NCBI RefSeq assembly: GCF_029016285.1
Contig: NZ_CP091976.1
Span: 1,612,001-1,676,000 of the forward strand
From: Vibrio sp. DW001
Lineage (GTDB): Bacteria; Pseudomonadota; Gammaproteobacteria; Enterobacterales; Vibrionaceae
DNA length: 64,000 nt
Direction of reading: 5' to 3'
Below are positions 31,455 through 39,901 of the stretch, piece by piece. The notes below the pieces were generated by a model. That model made no database searches. It saw only the letters and a list, made by a program, of their open reading frames with translations, and was not told the DNA's origin. The position numbers and the translations under genes are program-made. Numbering within the stretch: the stretch's first letter is position 1; the number at the start of each line of letters is the position of its first letter.

Positions 31455-31540
31455 TATTTGTCCGTAAAATTAGTAGATTATCTGTTGTTGTATATATGGT
31501 AGAGTTATGGTGTCTCGATTAATTTTACAGGAAAAATAGA

Positions 31541-32143
31541 ATGAATATTGATCTTTCCAAATATGAAGGTGTGATATTTGATATGGATGGTACGCTTATA
31601 GATACCATGCCCGCACACCTTGATGCGTGGGAAACGACAGCAAAGCAGTTCAATTTTACGTATGACAGAGACTGGATCCACGGACTGGGTGGTAAACCGA
31701 GTCCAGTAATAGCAGAAGAAGTTAGCCTAAAATATGGTATAGAACTGGATTTTGCAGCGGTGTCTGACTTCAAAATGATCACTTTTTCGCAAATGGCAGA
31801 GCAAGGTGACGTTATAAAGCATACCTTTGATGTCCTCAAAAAGGCTTATGGCAACAAGAAACTTGGGCTTGGTACTGGTAGTCAAAGAGCAAATGCGATG
31901 AGGCTCTTGGAAGAAAGAGATCTGTTGCCATATTTTGATGCAATAGTGACTGCATCGGATGTGACGAATTTTAAACCATGCCCAGACACATTTATTAAGG
32001 CCGCAGAAAGTATGGGTGTTGCACCAACCTCATGCGTGGTGTTTGAAGATACGGCATTGGGTAAAAAAGCGGCACATTCAGGTGGAATGGATTGTATAAT
32101 GGTTCTTCCTGATGGTTTCGAGTTTTGTCCAGTTGAACGATAA
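31541..32143 (+). CDS. HAD-family sugar-phosphate phosphatase (YqaB-like)
   Basis: A 200-residue HAD hydrolase with all motifs: nucleophile DMDGTLIDTMP (Asp15, Asp17), motif II GLGTGSQ, motif III lysine in TNFKPCPDTF, and motif IV VFEDTALG. The cap is the small helical type seen in beta-phosphoglucomutases and in E. coli YqaB, a fructose-1-phosphatase. The exact substrate is an inference. The A-rich leader before the ATG (AGGAAAAATAG) fits a ribosome site. Confidence 0.88.
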   Translation: MNIDLSKYEGVIFDMDGTLIDTMPAHLDAWETTAKQFNFTYDRDWIHGLGGKPSPVIAEEVSLKYGIELDFAAVSDFKMITFSQMAEQGDVIKHTFDVLKKAYGNKKLGLGTGSQRANAMRLLEERDLLPYFDAIVTASDVTNFKPCPDTFIKAAESMGVAPTSCVVFEDTALGKKAAHSGGMDCIMVLPDGFEFCPVER

Positions 32144-32325
32144 AATAAACGGTGCCGATAAGTTTGAATAGTGAACGTCATGTAGACTATATGAACGAAT
32201 ACATCGTTATGATATTTATTGATATAGGTTGATAAGAGTACTTCAAATTATTGACTATTTAAGCTTATGTTTATATTGTATATAGATGTGACAAGGTCAA
32301 GGTATTTATTGTATGTATCGTTAAA

Positions 32326-32370
32326 CTTCAATGTTGATGTGTTTCTATAAATAACACACCAACATTGAAG
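32326..32370 (-). terminator. Long hairpin 3' of the LysR gene
   Basis: Arms of 18 bp with one mismatch (32326-32343 and 32353-32370) and a 9-nt loop lie ten bases past the LysR stop. The U-run on the minus strand is short (TTTAA). The rest of the 32144-32379 gap shows no gene. Confidence 0.6.
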
Positions 32371-32379
32371 CAATATTAA

Positions 32380-33270
32380 CTATTTACATAGCGTGCATTG
32401 AAATGAATTATTTTCTTCAAAATAATCTAGTATCGGCGTTATTAACACCTCCTCTCCAGCACGCCATCGTGCAATAATTGGGGTGACAAAACCTTCTCGA
32501 CCTAAATTTGATTCAAACTCAACGATATTTTTCCACTTTTCTGCACCTATATGCGTAGGTAAAAATGCCCACCCCATTTTTTCAGATAATGCACATTCCA
32601 ATAACTCTAAATCATTAATAACTTTATTATTTGGGGTGAATATAAATTTCTGATCTTTCGTTTTATTTAGATAAGCTTGTGGCAATATTTGAGTATGGTG
32701 GACGAGCTCGCTTAACATTACATATTGTGAATCAAAAAAATCTTTGTGGGCATAAAATCGATAAGGCATAAACCCAAGAATGCGCCATTCGTTCGTGCTT
32801 AGTTTCTCTTCATTATCATCTGACGGCGCTATTATAAGATCGACAATGTTTTTTTCGAGAAGTTCTAGTGACACGTTAGAACCAATTTTTATAAACTCGA
32901 TCTCCATTTTTTTTGAGTGTGCATATCGAATCAAATTTTTAATCATTTCTTTTGGTACAACGGCATCGTAAGCCATTCGCAATGTGACTTTTGAGGCATC
33001 TGGGCAGACTGTTTTTATTGTGTTTTGCCATGTAAAAATTTGTGCTGTCAATAGAATGGAAGGCTTGAGAATTCTATTCCCTAATGGAGTGAGTTCTATT
33101 TGCCTAGAACTTCTATTAAATAATTTGTGACCTAGTTCAAACTCAAAAGATTCAATATGTTCTGTAATTGTTGCACGGTTTTTATTTAAATGTTTCGCCG
33201 CCGTAGAGATATTTAGATCTTGGGCGACTTGTACAAAGGAAACGAGTTGATTGTAATTAAAGTCCTTCAC
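32380..33270 (-). CDS. LysR-family regulator divergent from reductive dehalogenase
   Basis: A 296-residue LysR-type regulator. The winged HTH covers residues 5-65 (SFVQVAQDLNISTAAKHLNK then RATITEHIESFEFELGHKLF). The effector domain follows with the usual periplasmic-binding-like layout. It begins with GTG at 33270, about nine bases after AAGGA. It reads away from rdhA across a 151-base shared promoter region, so it is the best candidate for controlling rdhAB in response to an organohalide, but this is inferred from position only. Confidence 0.88.
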   Translation of the reverse strand: MKDFNYNQLVSFVQVAQDLNISTAAKHLNKNRATITEHIESFEFELGHKLFNRSSRQIELTPLGNRILKPSILLTAQIFTWQNTIKTVCPDASKVTLRMAYDAVVPKEMIKNLIRYAHSKKMEIEFIKIGSNVSLELLEKNIVDLIIAPSDDNEEKLSTNEWRILGFMPYRFYAHKDFFDSQYVMLSELVHHTQILPQAYLNKTKDQKFIFTPNNKVINDLELLECALSEKMGWAFLPTHIGAEKWKNIVEFESNLGREGFVTPIIARWRAGEEVLITPILDYFEENNSFQCTLCK

Positions 33271-33421
33271 CTAAATCGATCCTTATTGGAAAGAATTCTC
33301 ATTCTAATTTTTTATGTCGGAAAAGCCCGCAGTTGCTGATTTCATTATCAAATAAACATAGGCTATAAATCTTTCGTATATTACATGCTTTTTAGACATC
33401 GTACATAAATGAGATTTTATT

Positions 33422-34807
33422 ATGTCAAATGAAAACCAGAAAGAAAACGAAAATGAAGTTGAAGACAATTCACGTCGCAATTTTTTTAAATTGGGATTGG
33501 GAGCGGCTGCTATTGCGGGGGTAGGTGTTTCCTCTGCCCACGCGGCAAACAAAATAGAAGGTGTAAGTCATAGCGATTTCCCTGTTCCCATTGATCCTGA
33601 TGTATTGAAACCCATGCCGCAAGAAAACTCGATTTGGACGTTTATTAAATCTCCTTTGTTGGCGGACAAATTTCCGGAAAGAAATCAGAATTTCGAAAAT
33701 GGCTGGAATTTCCAACAGCATGGCTTTAATCCCTTCGTTGGGCTGGATAACTCAAAACCTGGAATGCGACAGCTAGATCTGGCCTTAATGATGTCAGGTT
33801 GGGCGATGGATGATGTATTGGCGCCGGGTTCATCTTCGTTGCAGATCAAATCTGGCGTTTACGGTTGGGAACAACATGGTCTCATGGATCAACAATGGCA
33901 GTTCGAAAGTGCCGAAGATGCAAGCCAGAGCATTAAGTCAGCAGCCAGACTATTAGGGGCAACACGGTGCGGAATTACTCGCAACCATAAGGTGTGGAAT
34001 TGGGACCCGCTTTATGATTCGAAAGAAGGGCGAGAGGTTTCTTGGGATGAGTTTCCGTTTGTGGCAAAAACCGTAATAGTCGTTTTGATTGAGGAAGATT
34101 ACCAAGCAATCGCTACAGCACCTTCTTACGTGTCCGGAGCCGCCGTTGGTATGGGATACTCTCAGATGGCGACAGTAGCCGGGAGTTTAGCGACATTTAT
34201 TCGAGGGTTAGGTTATCAGGCTGTTGGCGCGGGTAACGATTTGGGAAATAGTGTTTCTTATGCCATAGAGGCGGGTTTAGGTGAAGGGGCTCGTAATGGT
34301 CACATGATGGCCCCACGATTTGGCCCTCGTGTTCGAATTGCGAAAGTCTATACCGATCTAGAATTACCTGACGAAGCATATGATAAACCTAAGTCTTTTG
34401 GGATTATGGAGTTCTGTGAGAAATGCAAGTTATGTGCAGAAAAGTGTCCCTCAAAAGCGATCAGTTTAGATGACAAACCGGGGTGGGGACCAACCTATGA
34501 AAATGGCGAAAACCCAGAGTACTCCTGGCACCATCAGAGAGGCGTTAAAAAATTCTATAATGACGCCAAAAAATGCTACAAATATTGGGTAGATAGTGGC
34601 ACTGATTGTGCGATTTGTATGACGGCTTGCCCATGGAATAAACCAGATTTTTGGCACCATAGATTGATTGATGCTTCTAATGCTTATACGGGCGGACCCA
34701 TTCATACCTTCATGAAAGTGATGGATGAGTTATTTGGATACGGAAATGTATTTGATGAACAGGCCGTTATTGATTTTTGGAAAACAGGCAAAGACATTGA
34801 AGTTTAA
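33422..34807 (+). CDS. rdhA: Reductive dehalogenase catalytic subunit RdhA
   Basis: A corrinoid and Fe-S enzyme that removes halogen from organohalides, here with a Tat signal (SRRNFFKLG, Arg18-Arg19) for export to the periplasm. Two 4Fe-4S motifs are present: Cys332-x2-335-x2-338-x3-342-Pro and Cys385-x10-396-x2-399-x3-403-Pro. Tyr246, Asn272 and Arg305 have the same spacing as the catalytic triad I recall for PceA. The 461 residues fit the respiratory-type class (about 460-550), and there is no fused reductase as in NpRdhA. It is followed after 15 bases by the membrane anchor gene. An epoxyqueuosine reductase is excluded by the Tat signal and partner. Halogen substrate unknown. Confidence 0.93.
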   Translation: MSNENQKENENEVEDNSRRNFFKLGLGAAAIAGVGVSSAHAANKIEGVSHSDFPVPIDPDVLKPMPQENSIWTFIKSPLLADKFPERNQNFENGWNFQQHGFNPFVGLDNSKPGMRQLDLALMMSGWAMDDVLAPGSSSLQIKSGVYGWEQHGLMDQQWQFESAEDASQSIKSAARLLGATRCGITRNHKVWNWDPLYDSKEGREVSWDEFPFVAKTVIVVLIEEDYQAIATAPSYVSGAAVGMGYSQMATVAGSLATFIRGLGYQAVGAGNDLGNSVSYAIEAGLGEGARNGHMMAPRFGPRVRIAKVYTDLELPDEAYDKPKSFGIMEFCEKCKLCAEKCPSKAISLDDKPGWGPTYENGENPEYSWHHQRGVKKFYNDAKKCYKYWVDSGTDCAICMTACPWNKPDFWHHRLIDASNAYTGGPIHTFMKVMDELFGYGNVFDEQAVIDFWKTGKDIEV

Positions 34808-34822
34808 TAGGAGCATAAAATT

Positions 34823-35110
34823 ATGATGGCATTAATGTGGTATCTGCTGGGTATGTTCACCGTAACAGCATTTATCGGGTACAGGAAACTTGATCGTTTA
34901 TATAAACTAAATTGGATAGCAAAGCTCGGCATCCTCGCTTCAGCCATCGGTATGTGGTTCTGTATTGCTTGGTCGTGGGCTTCTTTTGTAGAGAGAGAAC
35001 CTCAGTCAGGTGCAATGGGTTTGGTTATGTTTGGTTTTATTTCCATAGTGATTTTTGCTGTTACTTGGAGAACCCAGATAGCACCAAATGAAAAAGCTTC
35101 TTATAAATAA
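34823..35110 (+). CDS. rdhB: Reductive dehalogenase membrane anchor RdhB
   Basis: A 95-residue protein with three predicted membrane helices (residues 5-20, 32-55, 63-82). The loop between helices 2 and 3 reads VEREPQSGAMG, matching the E-x-E loop motif of PceB-type anchors, which tether RdhA to the outer face of the cytoplasmic membrane. AGGAG lies nine bases before the ATG. The position right after rdhA is the standard arrangement. No other function fits as well. Confidence 0.85.
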   Translation: MMALMWYLLGMFTVTAFIGYRKLDRLYKLNWIAKLGILASAIGMWFCIAWSWASFVEREPQSGAMGLVMFGFISIVIFAVTWRTQIAPNEKASYK

Positions 35111-35187
35111 TTGTATAAACGTTAGACAAATAGGGATATTTCGATAGGCCAGGAAGGCCAAATATTACAGTAAAAAGGTTACCTAAC

Positions 35188-35973
35188 ATGACTCATGAAA
35201 AACCATGCGAAGAGCTTTCCGACGCCCAGAACTACTATCTACAGGCAGCGAATCTTCTCAAGGAAATGGAACACAATGATAATGCAGAATTGGCAATAAA
35301 ATACTTAACTAAATCCGCTGATTTAGGGTTAGTTGAAGCGCAGTATCAAATGGGCGTGATGTACTCTCTAGGTGAACATGTTGCTCAAAGCCAATCTATC
35401 GCATTTGATTGGTTTAAGAAAGCCTCGGATTGCGACTTTATTCCCGCTCAATTTGCGATGGCGACGCTTTATTTTCAAAGTGATCAATTTGATAAGGCTT
35501 TTGACATTCTAAATCACCTCGCAGACAAAGAAATAACAGAGGCACAAACAAATCTAGCCGACCTTTATCTGCGAGGGAAAGGAGTCGATAAAGACGTTGT
35601 AAAAGCAATCTTACTTCTTAAGTGTGCCGCCAACAAAGGAGATAGATTCGCGCAATATCGTTTGGGGCAACTCTATTATCAAGGGCAAGATACGGCAACC
35701 GACTATGTAAGCGCTCGAAAATACATAGTATTAGCAATGGAGCAAAAGGTTCTACAAGCCCATTTTATAATGGGGTCTATGTTAGAACATGGTTTTGGAA
35801 TAGACAAAGATGTTGTTCGAGCATATAGCTTATATTGTTATTGCCGACACTATGGAATGCCAAATCTAGATGATTTGATAGAGGACGTATTGGGTACTCT
35901 TGATGATATAAAAAAACAGCAAGCGAAACAAAAGGCTCAGGAGTACTGCGAGCATGAACCTTCCCCTATTTAA
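35188..35973 (+). CDS. Sel1-repeat protein in the rdh operon
   Basis: A 261-residue alpha-solenoid made of about five Sel1-like repeats (for example LGLVEAQYQMGVMYSLGEHV and KGDRFAQYRLGQLYYQGQD). No signal peptide is present, so it should be cytoplasmic. Such repeats bind other proteins. It starts 77 bases after rdhB and overlaps the next regulator gene by 20 bases, which suggests coexpression and possibly a role in sensing or in maturation of RdhA. This protein type is not a standard part of known rdh loci as far as I recall. Confidence 0.75.
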   Translation: MTHEKPCEELSDAQNYYLQAANLLKEMEHNDNAELAIKYLTKSADLGLVEAQYQMGVMYSLGEHVAQSQSIAFDWFKKASDCDFIPAQFAMATLYFQSDQFDKAFDILNHLADKEITEAQTNLADLYLRGKGVDKDVVKAILLLKCAANKGDRFAQYRLGQLYYQGQDTATDYVSARKYIVLAMEQKVLQAHFIMGSMLEHGFGIDKDVVRAYSLYCYCRHYGMPNLDDLIEDVLGTLDDIKKQQAKQKAQEYCEHEPSPI

Positions 35974-36703
35974 TCATAGGCTAGACAATATTTCCGAACA
36001 ACTCTTTGAACAGGAGACACTGGTCAACTTTGATATATGGGGAGGCTTAAAACGCAATGAACGAAGAGGGGATGGGTTGAAAGGGAAAGAGTACAAATAC
36101 ATGACTCTAATGCACTCGAGCAATAATACGTCTTCAAATCGTACTTGGTGCTCACCGCCCGGTTTCCTTAGCAAAAATGACCATAATGTCGAGCGAATAT
36201 TAATGAGTGAGAATCCGATTATTTATAATGTGCCACTCAGGGATTCGGCACATGTAAGGTCGCTTGAGATATCACCTTACGGCTTGGAAACGAAAGAACA
36301 AAGTACATTTACTATATTGGTGCCCATTTGTGACAATATTGAACAGCGTTGGAAAGTCATCCTGTGTTTTAGAATTAAGAACGAGCAAAACCAAAACCCT
36401 CAACTGTTTTTGAAGTGTAATCAAGAACCACTCATTGGTATTGCAAGCAAGATATATAAATTATGGTTAACCTTTGAAGGGAAAGATTTTAATCTGTATA
36501 AAGTGAGAGGTTCATTCTGTGAAAACGCCATCCAAATAGCCAGTTTGATGGTGGAAGGTTTTTCTACAAAACAGATGTCAGAGGCTTTACATATCAGTGG
36601 CTCAGGCATTGAATACCATATTGAATCAATGAGACGAATATTAGGTGCGACGAATAGAGGGAGTTTAATCGCGGAGTTGTTTAGAAATGGCATCGTTTCA
36701 TGA
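35954..36703 (+). CDS. LuxR-type HTH regulator in the rdh operon
   Basis: The C-terminal 60 residues form a LuxR/GerE HTH (IASLMVEGFSTKQMSEALHI then SGIEYHIESMRRILGATNRG). The N-terminal 180 residues look like a sensor domain of alpha/beta type but do not match a named family; the W-Y-D-W-x-P pattern of acyl-homoserine-lactone binders is not apparent. The start lies inside the Sel1 gene with a 20-base overlap, so translation is coupled. It may regulate the rdh genes along with the LysR protein. A strong hairpin follows. Confidence 0.8.
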   Translation: MNLPLFNHRLDNISEQLFEQETLVNFDIWGGLKRNERRGDGLKGKEYKYMTLMHSSNNTSSNRTWCSPPGFLSKNDHNVERILMSENPIIYNVPLRDSAHVRSLEISPYGLETKEQSTFTILVPICDNIEQRWKVILCFRIKNEQNQNPQLFLKCNQEPLIGIASKIYKLWLTFEGKDFNLYKVRGSFCENAIQIASLMVEGFSTKQMSEALHISGSGIEYHIESMRRILGATNRGSLIAELFRNGIVS

Positions 36704-36801
36704 ACAGACATCAAGCTGGCATACAGTTAAATTCTTAAGTCTGAAAATGATACGGTTGCCAGACGCTATATTCTATTGTGATGAGTTTCATTATTTGAAT
36801 C

Positions 36802-36837
36802 TAACGCAAGCAAGCCTTTATAGGTAAGCTTGCGTTA
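36802..36837. terminator. Bidirectional terminator between rdh operon and flavoprotein gene
   Basis: 10-bp arms TAACGCAAGC (36802-36811) and GCTTGCGTTA (36828-36837) are followed by AGTTTTAA. It separates the convergent LuxR-type regulator and diflavin reductase genes. Confidence 0.75.
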
Positions 36838-36879
36838 AGTTTTAACTATGCGATCTAGTTATTCGACCTACCAATGCCC

Positions 36880-38196
36880 TTAAAACAACTCGAATGTAAT
36901 TTGGCCATCTTCCTGCATCGCCTTTAAGTAATTATCTACTTCTTCCTTGTCGACGTATCGCGTAGCGAGTGCGTGTTTGATCACCGTTGAAATTTCTGTT
37001 TTTAGTTCAGGTCTGCCACAAACGTACACTTGTGCGCCATCATCTAGTAACCAAGCAGCTAACTGTTTGTGGTGTTGATTTAACTTATCCTGTACATAAA
37101 TTTTCTGCTTAGAATCTCGAGAAAATGCGGTATCAAGCTGCGTGATGACGTTTTCTGCGACGTATTGTATTAATTCCTGTTGATAGTAGAAATCCTTGTC
37201 AGCGTGCCTATTACCAAATACTAACCAGTTTTTTCCGGAATGAAGCTGCTGCCTTCTCTCCTCCAATAGGCTCATCATAGGTGCGATTCCCGCTCCCGTT
37301 GCAATTAAGATGGCCGGTATATCATCCTCTGGTAATGACATGCCTGCTCCGGGTCTAATCGTTGCTGACAGTTCGTGCCCTATAGGTAGATGTTCGGTTA
37401 AGTAATCTGAGCATAATCCATTTGTAAGTTTTCCATCTAACACAAATTGATGCTTTGTTACGCATAAAGAAATCTGATTAGGGTTTTCGGTAGGGGATGA
37501 TGCGATAGAGTACAATCGCTCTTTAGCACTTCCTGGTGGCATAATGCCTACAAGGTCGTTAATTAAGTAAGGTTGTGTCACGTTGCCCTGAATGTCGAAA
37601 CGTAGCTGAAAAGCGTGATTTTCGTTGTCGGCGTAAGTTGAGGTATGTAAGGGTCTTTTCTCTGCCAAAACTAATTTTATAGGTATGCTAACCGCTTTGG
37701 TTTGGTTAATGTCGATGTCATATTCTAGCTGTTGAGAGAGCCAGTTTTGCCACACTTCCATCGGGTTGCCATTGACCATGACAGGTTCTTCTTCTGTTAC
37801 TAACCCCATACGAAGTAACTCGTTATGGAATAATTTTCCTGCTAGACAATAGTGGGAATAACTTTTGTCTCCAAGAGCCAATAAATCAACAGGTGTATCG
37901 AGATTAGGAAAATCTTTGAGTTGCTCATAAAATAGTATTCCGTCATCAGGGATGTCGCCCTCGCCACAAGTACTTACAATCAATAACACCTGTTTATAGC
38001 GTTTGAAATCGGCAGGTTGTAATGATGAAAGTGACCTGACGTCGGCGGTTCTTCCCAACCTGCGTATAATATCGCCGGATTGAGAAGCCAAATTAGCGGC
38101 GGTTCCCGTTTGGCTAGCATAACAAACGAGGATGTCTTGGTCCTCGTAAACAGGGCTAAAGAGGATGCTCATTAAAGCATGGGTTATTTTGTTCAT
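36880..38196 (-). CDS. Diflavin reductase (flavodoxin plus FAD/NADPH module)
   Basis: A 438-residue protein related to sulphite reductase alpha and cytochrome P450 reductase. A flavodoxin domain holds ILVCYASQTGTAANLA (about 22-37) and STCGEGDIPDDG. The FAD domain has RLYSIASSP, and the NADPH domain has ATGAGIAPMMSLLEERR and VYVCGRPEL. It should pass electrons from NAD(P)H through FAD and FMN. The ATG at 38196 is chosen because the longer frame runs through the small peptide gene at 38213. It follows the NosR-like gene in one operon, which suggests it feeds that membrane protein. It faces the rdh operon. Confidence 0.85.
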   Translation of the reverse strand: MNKITHALMSILFSPVYEDQDILVCYASQTGTAANLASQSGDIIRRLGRTADVRSLSSLQPADFKRYKQVLLIVSTCGEGDIPDDGILFYEQLKDFPNLDTPVDLLALGDKSYSHYCLAGKLFHNELLRMGLVTEEEPVMVNGNPMEVWQNWLSQQLEYDIDINQTKAVSIPIKLVLAEKRPLHTSTYADNENHAFQLRFDIQGNVTQPYLINDLVGIMPPGSAKERLYSIASSPTENPNQISLCVTKHQFVLDGKLTNGLCSDYLTEHLPIGHELSATIRPGAGMSLPEDDIPAILIATGAGIAPMMSLLEERRQQLHSGKNWLVFGNRHADKDFYYQQELIQYVAENVITQLDTAFSRDSKQKIYVQDKLNQHHKQLAAWLLDDGAQVYVCGRPELKTEISTVIKHALATRYVDKEEVDNYLKAMQEDGQITFELF

Positions 38197-38212
38197 ATTA
38201 ACGGCCAATCGC

Positions 38213-38344
38213 TCAAGTATAGTTCCTAATAAACGAGTCAAAAAGGAATGCAATGATAATCGCGCTGGTAACGAACAATAGCGCTGTAGAAGCCCATTGA
38301 GGTCCTTTGGTTCTTGTCTTGGGATGCAAAATTGGTTTACTCAT
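38213..38344 (-). CDS. 43-residue single-helix membrane peptide
   Basis: A short gene lies between the NosR-like and flavoprotein genes. Its ATG (38344) overlaps the NosR-like stop in ATGAGTAA. It encodes a basic N-terminus (MSKPILHPKTRTKGPQW), one membrane helix (about residues 18-36, ASTALLFVTSAIIIAFLF), and a short tail. Its stop is 16 bases before the flavoprotein ATG. The tight packing supports a real gene that could help dock the reductase to the membrane. I know of no family for it. Confidence 0.6.
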   Translation of the reverse strand: MSKPILHPKTRTKGPQWASTALLFVTSAIIIAFLFDSFIRNYT

Positions 38345-39674
38345 CTCTTTGTTCTCGTCCTGTATGAGGGCAATCATATAACCTTTTGATTGCCTTACGT
38401 TTTATGAATCTTTTGATTTGGTAAACAAGGTTATTTCTTAAATTAACTAGTAAGGTTAGCATCTCTCCTGCAGGGCAGAAAAAACGACAAAACATGTCAG
38501 GGATAAAGAAGCACCCAACGATAACAGCAGGCATTATGAACCACTGAATACCATCACCTTGCAACGAAAATATCATCGAGAATGGTTCATATGCACCTGC
38601 ACTAGGGTTTACGGTAACGAGACCAATCACTAAAGCGGCCCATAAGCCTACCTTCGGTATATAGCGACCATACTTCAGAACAATAGGCAGAATGGGGAAG
38701 TTAAGATTGCCAATTTTTTGTAATAGAAATTGGATAGCATGGAATGGGCAGATATGACCACAATAGATATTTCTTCCTAGAAGGATAACTGCGACGAAGA
38801 CGCTCCCGAATAGAATCCAGAAACCGAGATTTTCACTGAGTGCGGGTACAAAACCTAACAATAACCCAGAGAAGTTAGCTACATTGAGTAGCTGATTGGT
38901 CATAAAGCCAATGACGATAATGCTACCCAAAATGTAAGTGAGTTTTAGCTTCTTACTGCCTATCCAAATATTGATGACTGACAGCGTAATGAGTAATGTA
39001 ATTAAAACGTGATTAAGAGTGAGGTCGATTTCTTTTTGTAATGGTTTAGGGGATAAGGAAAAACTCAGTTTTGCGATGGTATGTGATGCCCTAGTATTGG
39101 CACGCATAATCGCGTTGGAGCTGAGGGTTGCCCCACTGACCGCATCCCAGTTTTTACCAGCAATGGGTAAATAATCGACAGGTTTTCGTTGGAACTGTCG
39201 TAAATATCCTGCATTTAAAAGCTTTTGGATATACGCAGGAGTGTCACTGTGGTTTAACAACTCTACTGTTTTGATTCTACCTTTTTTGGTAATGATAGAC
39301 GCCAACGTTAGTGGTCCTCCGTAACTGTTATCCGTCGCGACAGACACATAATATTCCCCGCCATTGTGGTTCATCGAAAATAGTACTTCGCTACCGTTTA
39401 TGGCTGAAATATTGGCGTTAGGATGCAGTCCTTGAATATCACTTTTCCAATCAGGCCGGTTATGCTCTTGACCCCAATACCAAGCAAAGATGAGTGTAAT
39501 GAACGCGAGTAATCGAAACACCTTTCCATAATCTAGGCGCCATTTAATCGAGGATGTTGCCTTACTTTTACGACACGATTGCGATGAACAATCCTTACAA
39601 TTCACGATAATGGCCCCTGAAAATAATAACGAAAATACAGTTGTTACTATCCACTTATGGCGAAATCGTGTCAC
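38337..39674 (-). CDS. NosR/RdhC-like FMN-binding, 4Fe-4S membrane protein
   Basis: A 445-residue inner-membrane protein. It has an N-terminal helix, then cysteines CKDC-x4-C (26, 29, 34). The external FMN-binding domain at about 70-200 contains SGATLSSNA, where Thr183 fits covalent FMN attachment. Four or more helices follow, then two polyferredoxin motifs CGHICP (Cys305, 309) and CRFFCP (Cys396, 400). This is the layout of NosR, NirI and RdhC (PceC), which link the quinone or flavin pool to periplasmic reductases. The start is a GTG at 39674 with no clear ribosome site. It heads an operon with the peptide and flavoprotein genes. Confidence 0.85.
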   Translation of the reverse strand: MTRFRHKWIVTTVFSLLFSGAIIVNCKDCSSQSCRKSKATSSIKWRLDYGKVFRLLAFITLIFAWYWGQEHNRPDWKSDIQGLHPNANISAINGSEVLFSMNHNGGEYYVSVATDNSYGGPLTLASIITKKGRIKTVELLNHSDTPAYIQKLLNAGYLRQFQRKPVDYLPIAGKNWDAVSGATLSSNAIMRANTRASHTIAKLSFSLSPKPLQKEIDLTLNHVLITLLITLSVINIWIGSKKLKLTYILGSIIVIGFMTNQLLNVANFSGLLLGFVPALSENLGFWILFGSVFVAVILLGRNIYCGHICPFHAIQFLLQKIGNLNFPILPIVLKYGRYIPKVGLWAALVIGLVTVNPSAGAYEPFSMIFSLQGDGIQWFIMPAVIVGCFFIPDMFCRFFCPAGEMLTLLVNLRNNLVYQIKRFIKRKAIKRLYDCPHTGREQRDE

Positions 39675-39794
39675 TAGGAAAAATCATAGTAAATGTGAAA
39701 ATAAAACAATAATGCGAAGCAAGGTAAACGGAAGCCTAGCGCCCTATTTAGACGTTATTATTCGTCCAAGATTAGATTGACTTTACCTAGTACC

Positions 39795-39826
39795 AAAAAA
39801 AAGCCCATTAACAAAGTAATGGGCTT
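39795..39826 (-). terminator. Intrinsic terminator of the FKBP/DsbA-like operon
   Basis: Perfect 10-bp arms AAGCCCATTA (39801-39810) and TAATGGGCTT (39817-39826) with a 6-nt loop. On the minus strand the stem is followed by a run of eight U residues. It lies about 75 bases beyond the FKBP stop and separates that operon from the NosR-like gene. Confidence 0.88.
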
Positions 39827-39901
39827 TAAACGTTCAATCACGACCGTTTTTACGGAGTTTAACGACCAACGATTAGATACATTTCGTTTTTATACCAATA
39901 A

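Noticed and set aside
33337..33350. TGAT-N6-ATCA dyad before rdhA as an FNR or CRP site
   Set aside because: FNR sites need N4 between TGAT and ATCA; here the spacing is two bases too long, and the CRP half-sites are not present. It is kept only as the main dyad for a possible LysR site.
33422..34807. RdhA as an epoxyqueuosine reductase (QueG) or plain ferredoxin
   Set aside because: QueG is cytoplasmic and has no Tat signal or RdhB partner. The Tat motif, partner anchor and active-site spacing all favour a true reductive dehalogenase.
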